From SZUA-430 sp034440355 (GTDB lineage: Bacteria > Pseudomonadota > Alphaproteobacteria > Micropepsales > Micropepsaceae): a DNA stretch of 64,000 nt. Below, in pieces: positions 25,324-34,987 of this stretch. The notes beneath the pieces are model-generated. The model saw nothing but the letters and a program-made list of their open reading frames with translations, did no database searches and was not told where the DNA came from. The stretch is from contig JAWXBY010000179.1 of NCBI GenBank assembly GCA_034440355.1, positions 1-64,000 of the forward strand. The letters are read 5' to 3'. The position numbers were made by a program, and so were the translations under genes. Position 1 is the stretch's first letter. The number at the start of each line of letters is the position of its first letter.

Positions 25324-26253
25324 ATGGCGGAACAGTCGGCGGCAGCGAATGAAGGCGGTGGGTTCCGTATCCCCGCGAGTTCTCAGGAGATCTGGGCGCT
25401 GGTGCTTTCGCTGCTTGTGGTTTTTCTGTTGGTGCAGGTTGGCGCGCCGGTCATCCGTGAGTTTGAGTTTTTGGATCCGAAGCTGCGGGACTATTTCATC
25501 GGCATCAGCTTCGCTGCGTTTCCGTTGGTCCATCGCCAGTGCAAGCGCAGCCTGAGCGGCTTCACCACGCAGGCCGACACGCATGTCGATCTCACTCCTT
25601 GGTACGTCTCGGGGGCGTTTGCGGCGGCGTTGCTGTTTGCGTGGAACCAGTTCGTGTCGGGATGTGCGGGATTTGCGATCGGTGTGCTGCATGCGCAAAT
25701 TCCGGTGGGACAGATCAGCGACAGCGAGTTCCTGGAAGCGTTGGGACTGAGTCTGCTCGCCATGTCGATCCCGATGAGCGCCTTCGCCTCGGTGTTCGCG
25801 GGGATCTTGCTCAACCGGTATACGCGCTCGCACGTGTTTCTGGCGCTGGGTACGGCGGCGGTCCTCTATCTGCTGTTCAACATCTCGTTGAACTATGCGT
25901 TGCAGCCTGAGTTTATCGGCGCGCAGGTCGCCAACGCGTTTTCTCAGGGGATTGCGGGCGTGGTCGGGTTCTTCGTCGGTATGGGACTCGTTGCGCTGGT
26001 CGTGTTGATCTTCGGCGGCATCGGCGTTGCGATTTCGCGGTTCAATCGTGAGCGGTCGCTGGGGCGGATCGTCGACGGGGCGCGGCGCTTGTCGCCGGCG
26101 GATCGCGATTTGGTCGCCGCGGAAATTTCACAGCGTCTTACGGCGGCCATTCAGCAGCCGCAGGCCAGCGCGCCACCGTCTGCATCCGCGTTCGTGTCGG
26201 CGCCGGTGGTTCAACCGGGGCCGACGCAGCTGCCGACGGCGGCTGAGCCCTAA
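25324..26253 (+). CDS. Unrecognised multi-span inner-membrane protein
   Basis: This protein of 309 residues has about five hydrophobic segments between residues 22 and 235, among them LVLSLLVVFLLVQVG, YVSGAFAAALLFAWNQF, VFLALGTAAVLYLLFNISL and GVVGFFVGMGLVALVVLIFGG. A short cytoplasmic helix (GRIVDGARRLSPADRDLVAAEISQRL) and a Pro/Ala-rich tail follow. No transport or enzymatic motif is visible. The ATG at 25324 is the first start close to the hydrophobic region; in-frame codons upstream to 25045 overlap the opposite gene's promoter and encode low-complexity sequence. It stands alone, with the SnoaL-like gene convergent 25 bases away. Confidence 0.72.
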   Translation: MAEQSAAANEGGGFRIPASSQEIWALVLSLLVVFLLVQVGAPVIREFEFLDPKLRDYFIGISFAAFPLVHRQCKRSLSGFTTQADTHVDLTPWYVSGAFAAALLFAWNQFVSGCAGFAIGVLHAQIPVGQISDSEFLEALGLSLLAMSIPMSAFASVFAGILLNRYTRSHVFLALGTAAVLYLLFNISLNYALQPEFIGAQVANAFSQGIAGVVGFFVGMGLVALVVLIFGGIGVAISRFNRERSLGRIVDGARRLSPADRDLVAAEISQRLTAAIQQPQASAPPSASAFVSAPVVQPGPTQLPTAAEP

Positions 26254-26278
26254 GCGTTGCGCGCGGGCGTTATCATCG

Positions 26279-26728
26279 TCAGACGTTCCAATCGACGCTG
26301 AGACCTTCGCGTTCGTTGTCCCAGATCATCGACATGATCCGCCAATGGCCTGCCTCGTCGCGGTAGAGCTGGATCGAATTGATGCCGCGGCGTTCGGGGG
26401 TCGTGTCGTGTGGCGCGCGGCGCGCTTCGTAGATGCTCCAGGCGTGGGCGATGTTGCCGAATTCGTGGACGCGGCGCGCGATCTCGATCTCGAAGAAGTC
26501 GTTCGAGGCGAAGAACGCCTTGGTGTCGGCGACGTAGTCGTCGAGCGCCATGATCTTGATCCACGGTTTGCCGTCGGGGCCGAGGCCGGTGCGCATCTGG
26601 CGCGCGTCGGGATGGAAGACCTTTCTTTGCAGCGACCAATCGCGTGGGCCGGCTGGTCCTGAGACCATTGCGTACATCGCGTCGATGACGGAGCCGACGA
26701 CCGTGGGATCGAGTTTTTGTGTGTTCAT
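26279..26728 (-). CDS. SnoaL-like (NTF2-fold) protein
   Basis: This 149-residue cytoplasmic protein has the cone-shaped NTF2/SnoaL pattern. A helix opens with DPTVVGSVIDAMYAMVS, RKVFHPDARQMRT gives the typical 'F-hP-DA' after helix 2, and the strands HEFGNIAHAWSIYEARR and INSIQLYRDEAGHWRIMSMIWDNE close the sheet. Members range from polyketide cyclases to small hydrolases, and many have unknown substrates. The ATG at 26728 opens the domain directly; an in-frame start at 26824 adds 32 unrelated residues. It is divergent from the small membrane protein at 26866. Confidence 0.83.
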   Translation of the reverse strand: MNTQKLDPTVVGSVIDAMYAMVSGPAGPRDWSLQRKVFHPDARQMRTGLGPDGKPWIKIMALDDYVADTKAFFASNDFFEIEIARRVHEFGNIAHAWSIYEARRAPHDTTPERRGINSIQLYRDEAGHWRIMSMIWDNEREGLSVDWNV

Positions 26729-26865
26729 TGCTTCGAACTGCCCCTGTTCAGCGTTGTTTAGCGGGGTGTTCTCGTGCGTGAAAGGGCCTAGGTTCCCGTG
26801 CGCCACAATCCCGCCATCTGGCACGGTGAGGGTGGCCTGGTTGCGATTGCTGATGGAGGTGTGGC

Positions 26866-27129
26866 GTGACTTTATCCCTCAACGCGCTCGGCAAGGGCGC
26901 TGCTGCTTTGGCCGTGGTGACGGCGTTTGCGGGCGAAGCTCTGGCTCAACAGGCGCAGACGCCGTCGATATCGGGCAACTCGTGGGTTGCGATTGCGATC
27001 GTCGGGGGGCTCGTTCTCTTGATCTTCCTGCTCATCGGCGGTGCGCTCAGTCTGTCGAAGCGTGACAAGAGCGACGCGGAAGACACCGGCATCGCTATCA
27101 TCGGTCCCGACGAAGACGACGACAAGTAG
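26866..27129 (+). CDS. Small single-span membrane protein with acidic tail
   Basis: This protein of 87 residues starts at a GTG, with GGAGGT six bases upstream. It has a signal-like N-terminus (ALGKGAAALAVVTAFAGEALA, likely cleaved), a short linker, one strong membrane helix (SWVAIAIVGGLVLLIFLLIGGALSL) and a charged tail that is Asp/Glu-rich and ends PDEDDDK. If the signal peptide is cleaved, the tail lies in the cytoplasm. I recognise no family. It converges with the glutaryl-CoA dehydrogenase gene. Confidence 0.7.
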   Translation: MTLSLNALGKGAAALAVVTAFAGEALAQQAQTPSISGNSWVAIAIVGGLVLLIFLLIGGALSLSKRDKSDAEDTGIAIIGPDEDDDK

Positions 27130-27150
27130 CGCGCAAAGCCGAACGCAGCG

Positions 27151-28368
<1,218 letters not shown>

Positions 28369-28437
28369 TGCGCAGTCTCCCGTTCGCACGGGCGCATTCA
28401 TATGGGGTGCGTTCGCGGGCGTCCAGCTTGCGCGGCG

Positions 28438-30321
28438 TCAGGACGCGGCGGCCGTGGCTTGTGCCGGCCATTCGACGCGGTCAGCGGGCAGCGTGACGCG
28501 GACGATCGTGCCGTCGCCGGGGGTGCTTTCGACGGCGAAGGTGCCACCGTGAAGTTCGACGAGGGTTTTGGTCAGGGGGAGGCCCAGGCCCGTGCCTTCG
28601 TATTTTCGGTCGAGGCCGGTGTCGACTTGGCCGAACGGCTGGAGCGCTACGGCGATTTCGGCCGCCGTCATCCCGATGCCACTGTCCCTTACCTGCAGCG
28701 TAAGAGCGCCGTCCGCTTCGATGCGTGCGGCGAGTTCGACGCGGCCGCCGCGCGGGGTGAACTTGACCGCGTTGGACAGCAGATTGATCACGATCTGCTT
28801 TACGCGCACCGGATCCGCACGCAACGTGGGTAGACGCGGCGGCAGGTCCGTCGCAATGGTCACGCCCCCGCTGATGGCGCGGTCGCGACAGATCAGCGTG
28901 CAACCGCCGACGATCTCTGCCAGGCAGATGCGGTCGTCGTGCAGTTCAAGCTTGCCGGCTTCGATGCGCGAGAGGTCCAGTACGTCGTTTATGAGCGACA
29001 AGAGATGGCGGCCGGACTCGTGGATGTCTTGCGCATAGGAAACGTAGCGCTGGTTGCCGAGGGGACCGAACAGTTCGCCGTTCATCGTTTCCGAGAAGCC
29101 GATGATGGCGTTCAAGGGCGTGCGCAGTTCGTGGCTCATGTTGGCGAGGAAGGCCGACTTGGCGCGGTTGGCTTGTTCGGCCTGGTTCTTGGCTGCGGCC
29201 GCCGTCTTGTTCGCTTGCACGAGTTCGGTGATGTCGGTACCGGTGGCGCGATAGCCTATGAAGGTGCCGGTGGAATCTACGATGGGTCTGCCCGACAGCG
29301 ACCAATAGCGCTCGCGGCCGTCCGTCGAGATGTGCCGCATGCGATGGCCCCGGAAGGGGCGGTGCGCTGCAAGGTCGTCGAAATGCGTCGGTGTCTCAAT
29401 CTTGATCCACGGGCGGCGCGCGAGGGTCGCCCACGGGTGGCCGATGACCAACTTGTTCGGGACGCCCGTCGATTCCTGAAAGCGATCGGACAGGTATGTG
29501 ATGTTCAAGTTCTCATCGAGTTCGCACAGCCAGTCGGATGCGATTTCGGTGAAGCCTTCGAACCGGTCTTCGCTGACGAGAGCGCGCTTCTCGCTGTCGG
29601 CGCCTTGGTGCGAGATGCGCCAAGCACCGATGAGCCCGGCGGCCGCGAGCAGCAAGGTGCCCAGAAGCACGAGGGCAAGCGCAACGTCGCGAATGCTCTG
29701 CGCGGCCTCGCGCATGCGGGCGGCGAAGGCGCGTTCCAAGTCCGTCAGTTCTTCGTCGATCGCCGCTGCGCGCGCCAAATCGGCTGCGATTTGATCGTGC
29801 GGCGCGCGTACCGCGACAGCTTTGCGCACCTTGTCGCCGGTGGCAGCAAGCTCGGCCATCCGCGCGTCCGCTGTCTGCCAAAGCGCGACGGCGTCGGCGA
29901 GCGGGCCGAAGTCCTTAAACAGCACGAACCCGACGTTCATTGCGAACGTGTCGCTGCTATCGATCCCCAACTTGATGAAGCCTGCGGAGGCGGCGTCGAA
30001 ATCCGGGCGGGGACGTTCGAGAGCTTCGCGCGCGTCGCCAGCGGCCAACGCGCGCGCCATCTCGCGGTCGAACGCCTCGATGTGCCGAGAGTCGCGGGAG
30101 GCTTCGAACTCGAGCAAGCTGATCACGGCAGACTTTTGCGCCTCGGCGTAGAACGCAGCGCCCGAAGCGAAGGAGCGGGCGACATCGACGGTGCTCAGCG
30201 CCATCCATGACAGCAGAACGATGAGCAGCTGGACGCCCGCGAAAATCGCGACGAGCCGACGGAAACGATCGCGGTGTGCAGCGACCGCGTTGCGGCTGCG
30301 GCGTGCGAACATCGCAAGCAT
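28438..30321 (-). CDS. PAS-containing sensor histidine kinase
   Basis: This 627-residue membrane sensor has helices at about 27-44 and 212-235. They enclose a periplasmic helical domain of roughly 165 residues, as in chemoreceptor-type sensors. A PAS domain with PAC tail (DWLCELDENLNITYLSDRF to GYRATGTDITE) covers about 250-370. HisKA follows with the phospho-acceptor in MSHELRTPLNAIIGFSE near 405. The HATPase_c domain has NLLSNAVKFTPRGG (N box), DSGIGM (G1) and EGTGLGLPLTKTLVELHGG (G2). There is no receiver domain and no response-regulator gene beside it, so it is an orphan kinase. The signal is unknown. It lies 213 bases downstream of LigD on the same strand. Confidence 0.92.
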   Translation of the reverse strand: MLAMFARRSRNAVAAHRDRFRRLVAIFAGVQLLIVLLSWMALSTVDVARSFASGAAFYAEAQKSAVISLLEFEASRDSRHIEAFDREMARALAAGDAREALERPRPDFDAASAGFIKLGIDSSDTFAMNVGFVLFKDFGPLADAVALWQTADARMAELAATGDKVRKAVAVRAPHDQIAADLARAAAIDEELTDLERAFAARMREAAQSIRDVALALVLLGTLLLAAAGLIGAWRISHQGADSEKRALVSEDRFEGFTEIASDWLCELDENLNITYLSDRFQESTGVPNKLVIGHPWATLARRPWIKIETPTHFDDLAAHRPFRGHRMRHISTDGRERYWSLSGRPIVDSTGTFIGYRATGTDITELVQANKTAAAAKNQAEQANRAKSAFLANMSHELRTPLNAIIGFSETMNGELFGPLGNQRYVSYAQDIHESGRHLLSLINDVLDLSRIEAGKLELHDDRICLAEIVGGCTLICRDRAISGGVTIATDLPPRLPTLRADPVRVKQIVINLLSNAVKFTPRGGRVELAARIEADGALTLQVRDSGIGMTAAEIAVALQPFGQVDTGLDRKYEGTGLGLPLTKTLVELHGGTFAVESTPGDGTIVRVTLPADRVEWPAQATAAAS

Positions 30322-30534
30322 GACGGTGCGAACCTCTGCCTTCGTGCCGTTTGGCGGCCCTTAGACCCAATAAGACCATGGGGCGGTTCAACAATCGCTA
30401 AATCGCACCTGCAGAGGACGGATTTCTGCGCGCCAAATTTGTCTGTCTGGCGCACGAGCGGCATTGCGCGCGGCCGATTAAGGTTTCCTGCGGGAACCGA
30501 GAAAGGGTGAAGAATTACTTTATTCTCACCGACG

Positions 30535-33168
30535 CTATCCGGCGGTCAGTCGTTTCGCCGCCGCTGCAAAGGGCTTTGCGGATTTGGCGTAGTCGGCCCA
30601 CGCCTTCGACTTCTTCAGAAATCCGGGGACGGTGTGCACGTTGAACTTCGTTGGGTCCAGGCCCGCCTTTGCTTGGGCCCAGGTGATGGGCATCGAGACC
30701 GGCGCGCCAAGTCTCGCGCGCGGCGAGAAGGCGGCGACGGCGGTGGAGAGGCGGTCGTTGCGCAGATAGTCGAGGAAGATGCGGCCGCTGCGGTCTTTCT
30801 TCGCCATGGTCGTGAGGTATTTCGCCGGCGTGTCGGCTGCGATTTGGCGGCAGAGTTCGAGGGCGAAGGCTTTGGCTTCGTCCCAGGTGAATTTCGTTTT
30901 CGATTTGGCGAAGGGGGTGACCACGTGGAGGCCTTTGCCGCCCGTCGTTTTGCAGAAAGCTGACAGGCCGATCGCCTCGAGGCGGTCTTTGAATTCGTGC
31001 GCGGCTTCGATGACGCGCGCGAAGGGTACGTCGGGAGCGGGGTCGAGGTCGAAGACCAGGCGGCCGGGTACTTCGGGATCGTCGGGTTCGCAATTCGTCG
31101 GGTGGAATTCGATCGCGGAGATTTGAGCGGCGGCGAGGATGGCCTCCAGCGTGTCGAATTGGACGTAGGGTTGTTTGTCGCCGCGCACTTTGACGAGGGT
31201 GATTGCTTTCGATTGGCCGCGCATTTCGTGGCGCTGGAAGAATTGCTGCGCGCCGATACCGTCGGGGGCGCGGATGATCGAGCAGGGGCGGCCCTTGATG
31301 TAGTCGAGCAGGTGGTCGCCGATCGCTTCGTGGTACTTTGCCAGGTCGAGTTTGGTCACCGCCTTGTCGTCGCCAGCGGCGGGCCAGAGTTCTTTTTCCG
31401 GATGGCTGATGGCGACGTTCATAACGCGTGGATCCTTGCCCGCGCTTGGTGAGACGATAACGTCGGGTAGTTTGCGCGGTTCCTCTGCGCCTGCCGGGCG
31501 GACGTCTTCGACGATGACTTCTCCGGGCGGCTTGTCTTCGCGGATACCTTTGAAGGCGCCTTGGCGGACGAGGCCGTCGCTGCTCCAGCCGGCGAATTCG
31601 ATTTCGGCGACGAGGGCCGGTTTGGCCCAGCGAATTTCGCCGGTCTTCTTCGGTGCGGTCGCGCCGGTGAAGGGGCTGTCGTCGGCGGCGACGGCACTCA
31701 AGCGTTTATGCAGGCTCTGCGCGGTCTTGACGTCGAAACCTGTGCCGACGCGGCCGAGATATTGCAGGCGGCCGCCTCTGTACGCGCCGACGAGCAGGGA
31801 GCGGAAGCGGGCGCCTTCTTCTGCCCAGCCGCCGATGACGACCTCTTGGCCGCCGCGCAGTTTGGTTTTCTGCCAGCTGTCGGTGCGGACGGATTTGTAA
31901 GGTGCGTCGAGGCGCTTTGAGACGATGCCCTCGAGATTCATTTTGCCCGCGGCTTCGAGTACCGCTTTGCCGTCGTCTTCGATGTGTTCGACGTAGCGGA
32001 TCATCGGGCCGGCTTTGGCGATGCGTTTGCGCAGGCGTTCTTTGCGTGCGGCGAGTGGTTGGGGGCGCAGATCTTCGGCGCCGTCCACGAGCAGGTCGAA
32101 GGCGAAGTAGATCAGCTTGTCGGTCTTGTTGTTCGCGATCGCCGCTTGCAAGGCGGAGAAGTCCGGGCTGCCGTCCTTGTCGACGGCGCAGATTTCGCCG
32201 TCGATGATGCAGTTCGGCAGTTTCGAGCCGACGCGGGCGAGGGATTTGAACTTGTCGGTCCAGTTGAGGCCTTTGCGCGTGCGGAGTGTCGCTTCGCCGT
32301 CTTCGACGCGCATCTGGATACGGTAGCCGTCGAGTTTGACCTCGTGGCCCCAACCGGACGAGCGCGGCGGCGAGGTGACGGATTTGCAGAATTGCGGATG
32401 GATGAATTCGGGCAGTTCGCTGAGCGGTTTTGCGGGCGCGGCGATGGCAGGCTTCGCGGGCGCGCGCGGTTCGTTGCGGTCGATGCTATGTTCGCGGTTG
32501 GCGCGATCGGAATTCCAGATCGCGTCGCGGGCTGTGCGCGCTTTCAGCATGAAGGGTTTTGGTGCGCGGCCTTTGCCGGCGGCGATTTCGTCGAGTGTGC
32601 GGGAGGAGGCTACGGACGTGTCTTCGTCTAGGATTTTTTCGCCATGGCCGTTCTTTGCGTATTCATCGCGGTGTTTGATGAGGAGCCAGTTGTCGTGGCG
32701 TTCGCGCTCGCGGCGCTTCATGCGCACCAGCGCCCATGAGCCGTGGAGTTTTTCACCGGCGAGGTTGAATTTGAAGTCGCCTTTGCGCAGCGCTTCTTGG
32801 GGTGTCAGGTTGCCCTCGACTTCCCAGAAGCCGCGGTCCCACAGCATGACCGTGCCGCCGCCGTATTGGCCCTTCGGGATCGTGCCTTCGAAGTCGCCGT
32901 AGTCGAGCGGGTGGTCTTCCACTTCGACGGCGAGGCGTTTGTCGGCCGGGTCGAGGGAGGGGCCGCGGGTCACGGCCCAAGACTTGAACACGCCGTCGAG
33001 TTCGAGGCGGAAGTCGTAGTGGAGGCGCGTCGCGGCGTGTTTCTGGATGACGAAGCGCAGGCGCTTTGACGGCGCGACGGGGAGTTCGCCGGAGGGCTCG
33101 TCCGTTTTCGCGAAGTCGCGCTTGGCGTGATAGGCGCCGAGTTTTTTCTTCGTGTCGCGGGCGGGCAT
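30535..33168 (-). CDS. ligD: Multifunctional DNA ligase D (non-homologous end joining)
   Basis: This protein of 877 residues has all three LigD modules in the order PE-Lig-Pol. The phosphoesterase domain (about 35-180) holds HYDFRLELDGVFKSWAVTRGPS and WALVRMK. The ATP-dependent ligase domain (about 270-570) holds the adenylated Lys in EVKLDGYRIQ and the EGIVSKRLDAPY motif. The primase-polymerase domain (about 605-870) holds FDLDPAPDVPF with the catalytic Asp pair and TTGGKGLHVVTPF. The enzyme trims, fills and seals double-strand breaks together with Ku, whose gene lies 14 bases upstream on the same strand. The chain is complete with no missing motif that I can see. Confidence 0.96.
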   Translation of the reverse strand: MPARDTKKKLGAYHAKRDFAKTDEPSGELPVAPSKRLRFVIQKHAATRLHYDFRLELDGVFKSWAVTRGPSLDPADKRLAVEVEDHPLDYGDFEGTIPKGQYGGGTVMLWDRGFWEVEGNLTPQEALRKGDFKFNLAGEKLHGSWALVRMKRRERERHDNWLLIKHRDEYAKNGHGEKILDEDTSVASSRTLDEIAAGKGRAPKPFMLKARTARDAIWNSDRANREHSIDRNEPRAPAKPAIAAPAKPLSELPEFIHPQFCKSVTSPPRSSGWGHEVKLDGYRIQMRVEDGEATLRTRKGLNWTDKFKSLARVGSKLPNCIIDGEICAVDKDGSPDFSALQAAIANNKTDKLIYFAFDLLVDGAEDLRPQPLAARKERLRKRIAKAGPMIRYVEHIEDDGKAVLEAAGKMNLEGIVSKRLDAPYKSVRTDSWQKTKLRGGQEVVIGGWAEEGARFRSLLVGAYRGGRLQYLGRVGTGFDVKTAQSLHKRLSAVAADDSPFTGATAPKKTGEIRWAKPALVAEIEFAGWSSDGLVRQGAFKGIREDKPPGEVIVEDVRPAGAEEPRKLPDVIVSPSAGKDPRVMNVAISHPEKELWPAAGDDKAVTKLDLAKYHEAIGDHLLDYIKGRPCSIIRAPDGIGAQQFFQRHEMRGQSKAITLVKVRGDKQPYVQFDTLEAILAAAQISAIEFHPTNCEPDDPEVPGRLVFDLDPAPDVPFARVIEAAHEFKDRLEAIGLSAFCKTTGGKGLHVVTPFAKSKTKFTWDEAKAFALELCRQIAADTPAKYLTTMAKKDRSGRIFLDYLRNDRLSTAVAAFSPRARLGAPVSMPITWAQAKAGLDPTKFNVHTVPGFLKKSKAWADYAKSAKPFAAAAKRLTAG

Positions 33169-33182
33169 TGCGCCGCTCTAGC

Positions 33183-34040
33183 TCACCGCTTGGCGCGCTT
33201 CTTCGGCGCTGCGGCTTTGGTGGGCTTTGCGGCCTTTGCTGGTTTCTTGGCCTTGGTCGCGCCGCCTCCGCCCTTCAGGCTCGCTTTCAGCGCGTCCATC
33301 AGGTTGATGACGTTGGTGTCCTTCGGCTCTTCGGCGCGGGTGATCTTGTGGCCCTTCTGCTTGCGCTCGATGAGTTCGCGCAGGGCGTCTTCGTAGCGGT
33401 CGTTGAACTCCGACGGGTCGAAGTCGGCTTCTTTCTGGCTGATGATTTTTTCGGCGATCGCGATCATTTCGGGATCGGGGCGCGCGTCGGGGATGTCTGA
33501 GAAGTAGTCTTTCGTGGCGCGGACTTCGTCGCGCGAGCGCAGGATCGTGGCGACGAGTCCCTTGTCGCGCGGTTCGATCGCGATCAGGCGTTCGCGGGAC
33601 GACATCACGATACGGCCTAAGGCGATCTGGCCCGAGCGCTCCATCGCTTCGCGGATGACCACGAAGGGCTCGGCGGCCATCTTGCCGTCGGGCACGAGGT
33701 AATACGGGTTGTCCCAGTAAAGGCGATCGATGTCGTCGGAGGGGACGAAGGTTTCGATGTCGATCGTCTTCGTGCTCTCGAGTTTGACCGCGTCGATTTC
33801 GTCTTGGGTGACGATGACGTATTCGCCCTTGGCGATCTCGAAGCCTTTGACCAGCGACTTGCGTTCGACCGGTTCTTCCGTTCCGGCATCGACCGTGATC
33901 ATGCGGATGCGGTTGCCCGTCTCCGGATTGATCATGTTGAAATGCACGTCGCCGCGCGGGCTGATCGCGTTGTAGAGCGCGACCGGGCAGGTCACGAGGG
34001 ACAGTTTCAAATGACCCTGCCAAGAGGGACGAGCGGCCAT
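33183..34040 (-). CDS. ku: Ku DNA end-binding protein
   Basis: This 285-residue homodimeric Ku protein threads onto DNA ends and recruits LigD. The N-terminus SWQGHLKLSLVTCPVALYNA is typical, and the core includes VKGFEIAKGEYVIVTQDEID and RLYWDNPYYLVPDGK. The Lys/Ala-rich C-terminal tail (about 255-285, KAKKPAKAAKPTKAAAPKK) is the basic extension that many bacterial Ku proteins use to grip DNA. It probably forms an operon with ligD. No strong Shine-Dalgarno precedes the ATG at 34040, but the conserved N-terminus fixes this start against an in-frame extension to 34103. Confidence 0.95.
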   Translation of the reverse strand: MAARPSWQGHLKLSLVTCPVALYNAISPRGDVHFNMINPETGNRIRMITVDAGTEEPVERKSLVKGFEIAKGEYVIVTQDEIDAVKLESTKTIDIETFVPSDDIDRLYWDNPYYLVPDGKMAAEPFVVIREAMERSGQIALGRIVMSSRERLIAIEPRDKGLVATILRSRDEVRATKDYFSDIPDARPDPEMIAIAEKIISQKEADFDPSEFNDRYEDALRELIERKQKGHKITRAEEPKDTNVINLMDALKASLKGGGGATKAKKPAKAAKPTKAAAPKKRAKR

Positions 34041-34307
34041 GGAAAGAACACCGGTTGCAGGGTGGGAACGCGGATGCTTGTCCGGAGGCTCCCGGGAACG
34101 CAAGCGGAAGTTGTTTAGCGCAGGCGGACTTAAGGATCACTTCCCGGTCATCAGGCCAGCCGGGCCATAGCGACCACACCCCAGGCGACGCCGCGCCTTC
34201 GCAGGTTAACACCAGTGAAACGCGGCGCGGGATTTCTGAAGCGCAAGGTGGAACGGGGGAGGCTGATCGGCGTTTGGATTGATGCGTCCGGCTTGGAGAA
34301 ACCAGTC

Positions 34308-34655
34308 ATGCGCCTATCGATCAAGCGACCCCTAAAACTGGTGGCGACCGCAGTGGTGCTGCTGTCCCTGGGCGGCTGCGTCTACTACGACGATCCTTAC
34401 TATTATGAAGGCTATCGGGGCGGTGGCTATTACGGCGGTGGTCCGTACGGCTATTACGACGGGTATTATGATGGCTACTACGGGCCGTATATCGGTGGGT
34501 ATTGGGCCAGCGACGGGTACTTCTATTATCGCGACCGCGGGCATCGCTATTACCGCGATCATGGGCGGCATTTCCGGCGCGATCATTTCCGGGGCGGCAG
34601 GCCGTTCCGCGGCGAGCGCGGGTATCGCGGCGGGCGGCGCGGCGGCCGGCACTAA
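34308..34655 (+). CDS. Tyr/Gly-rich small lipoprotein
   Basis: This protein of 115 residues has a lipoprotein signal (LKLVATAVVLLSLGGC, lipobox LGGC). It is then low in complexity: Tyr-, Gly- and Asp-rich to about residue 70 (several GYYDGYY-type repeats), and Arg/His/Gly-rich beyond that. Such chains are common, fast-evolving envelope proteins without an assigned role. The ATG at 34308 is chosen because the signal peptide starts there; the in-frame start at 34215 precedes it with unrelated residues. It stands 67 bases before another small exported protein on the same strand. Confidence 0.75.
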   Translation: MRLSIKRPLKLVATAVVLLSLGGCVYYDDPYYYEGYRGGGYYGGGPYGYYDGYYDGYYGPYIGGYWASDGYFYYRDRGHRYYRDHGRHFRRDHFRGGRPFRGERGYRGGRRGGRH

Positions 34656-34722
34656 GCGAGTTGACCGCTTCCGTTTTGCGTGAGATTGCCTCAGTGCAAT
34701 TCATGCAAACGGGAGACGTACC

Positions 34723-34920
34723 ATGGACCTCTACACGAAATCGGTGCTGACGGTGATCGCCGTGGCGCTTGTTGTGCTGTGCGCGCAGAACATGACGATG
34801 AGCGCGCAGGCGGGCGCGGACACCGTGCAGAAGGTCACGATCTGCGTCGAGAGCGGTTCGCCGGCTGCGTATGTTTGCAACTACGGCGCGGGTGACCGGC
34901 CGTTGAAGCTCACGCACTAG
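34723..34920 (+). CDS. Small exported or membrane-anchored protein (65 aa)
   Basis: One hydrophobic N-terminal segment (SVLTVIAVALVVLCAQNM) could be a signal peptide or an anchor. The remaining residues contain two Cys (TICVESGS, YVCNYGAG) spaced to form a disulfide outside the cytoplasm. GGGAGACGTACC precedes the ATG. The design (Met-Asp-Leu-Tyr start, one helix, small Cys-pair domain) looks like a conserved hypothetical family common in alphaproteobacteria, but I cannot name it. Confidence 0.6.
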   Translation: MDLYTKSVLTVIAVALVVLCAQNMTMSAQAGADTVQKVTICVESGSPAAYVCNYGAGDRPLKLTH

Positions 34921-34987
34921 GGTCGCCGTCATTACGCCGGCGCCTATCAAGTCTCAGATTACGATCGACGATTTAGCGAAGATCGAT

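Noticed and set aside
24466..25833. Long 455-codon version of the outer-membrane barrel gene
   Set aside because: The signal peptide starts at 25107; the extra part is antisense to the membrane-protein gene at 25324.
30484..30500. Hairpin GGTTTCC/GGGAACC as terminator of ligD
   Set aside because: It is short with a G-T pair and has no T-tract on the reverse strand.
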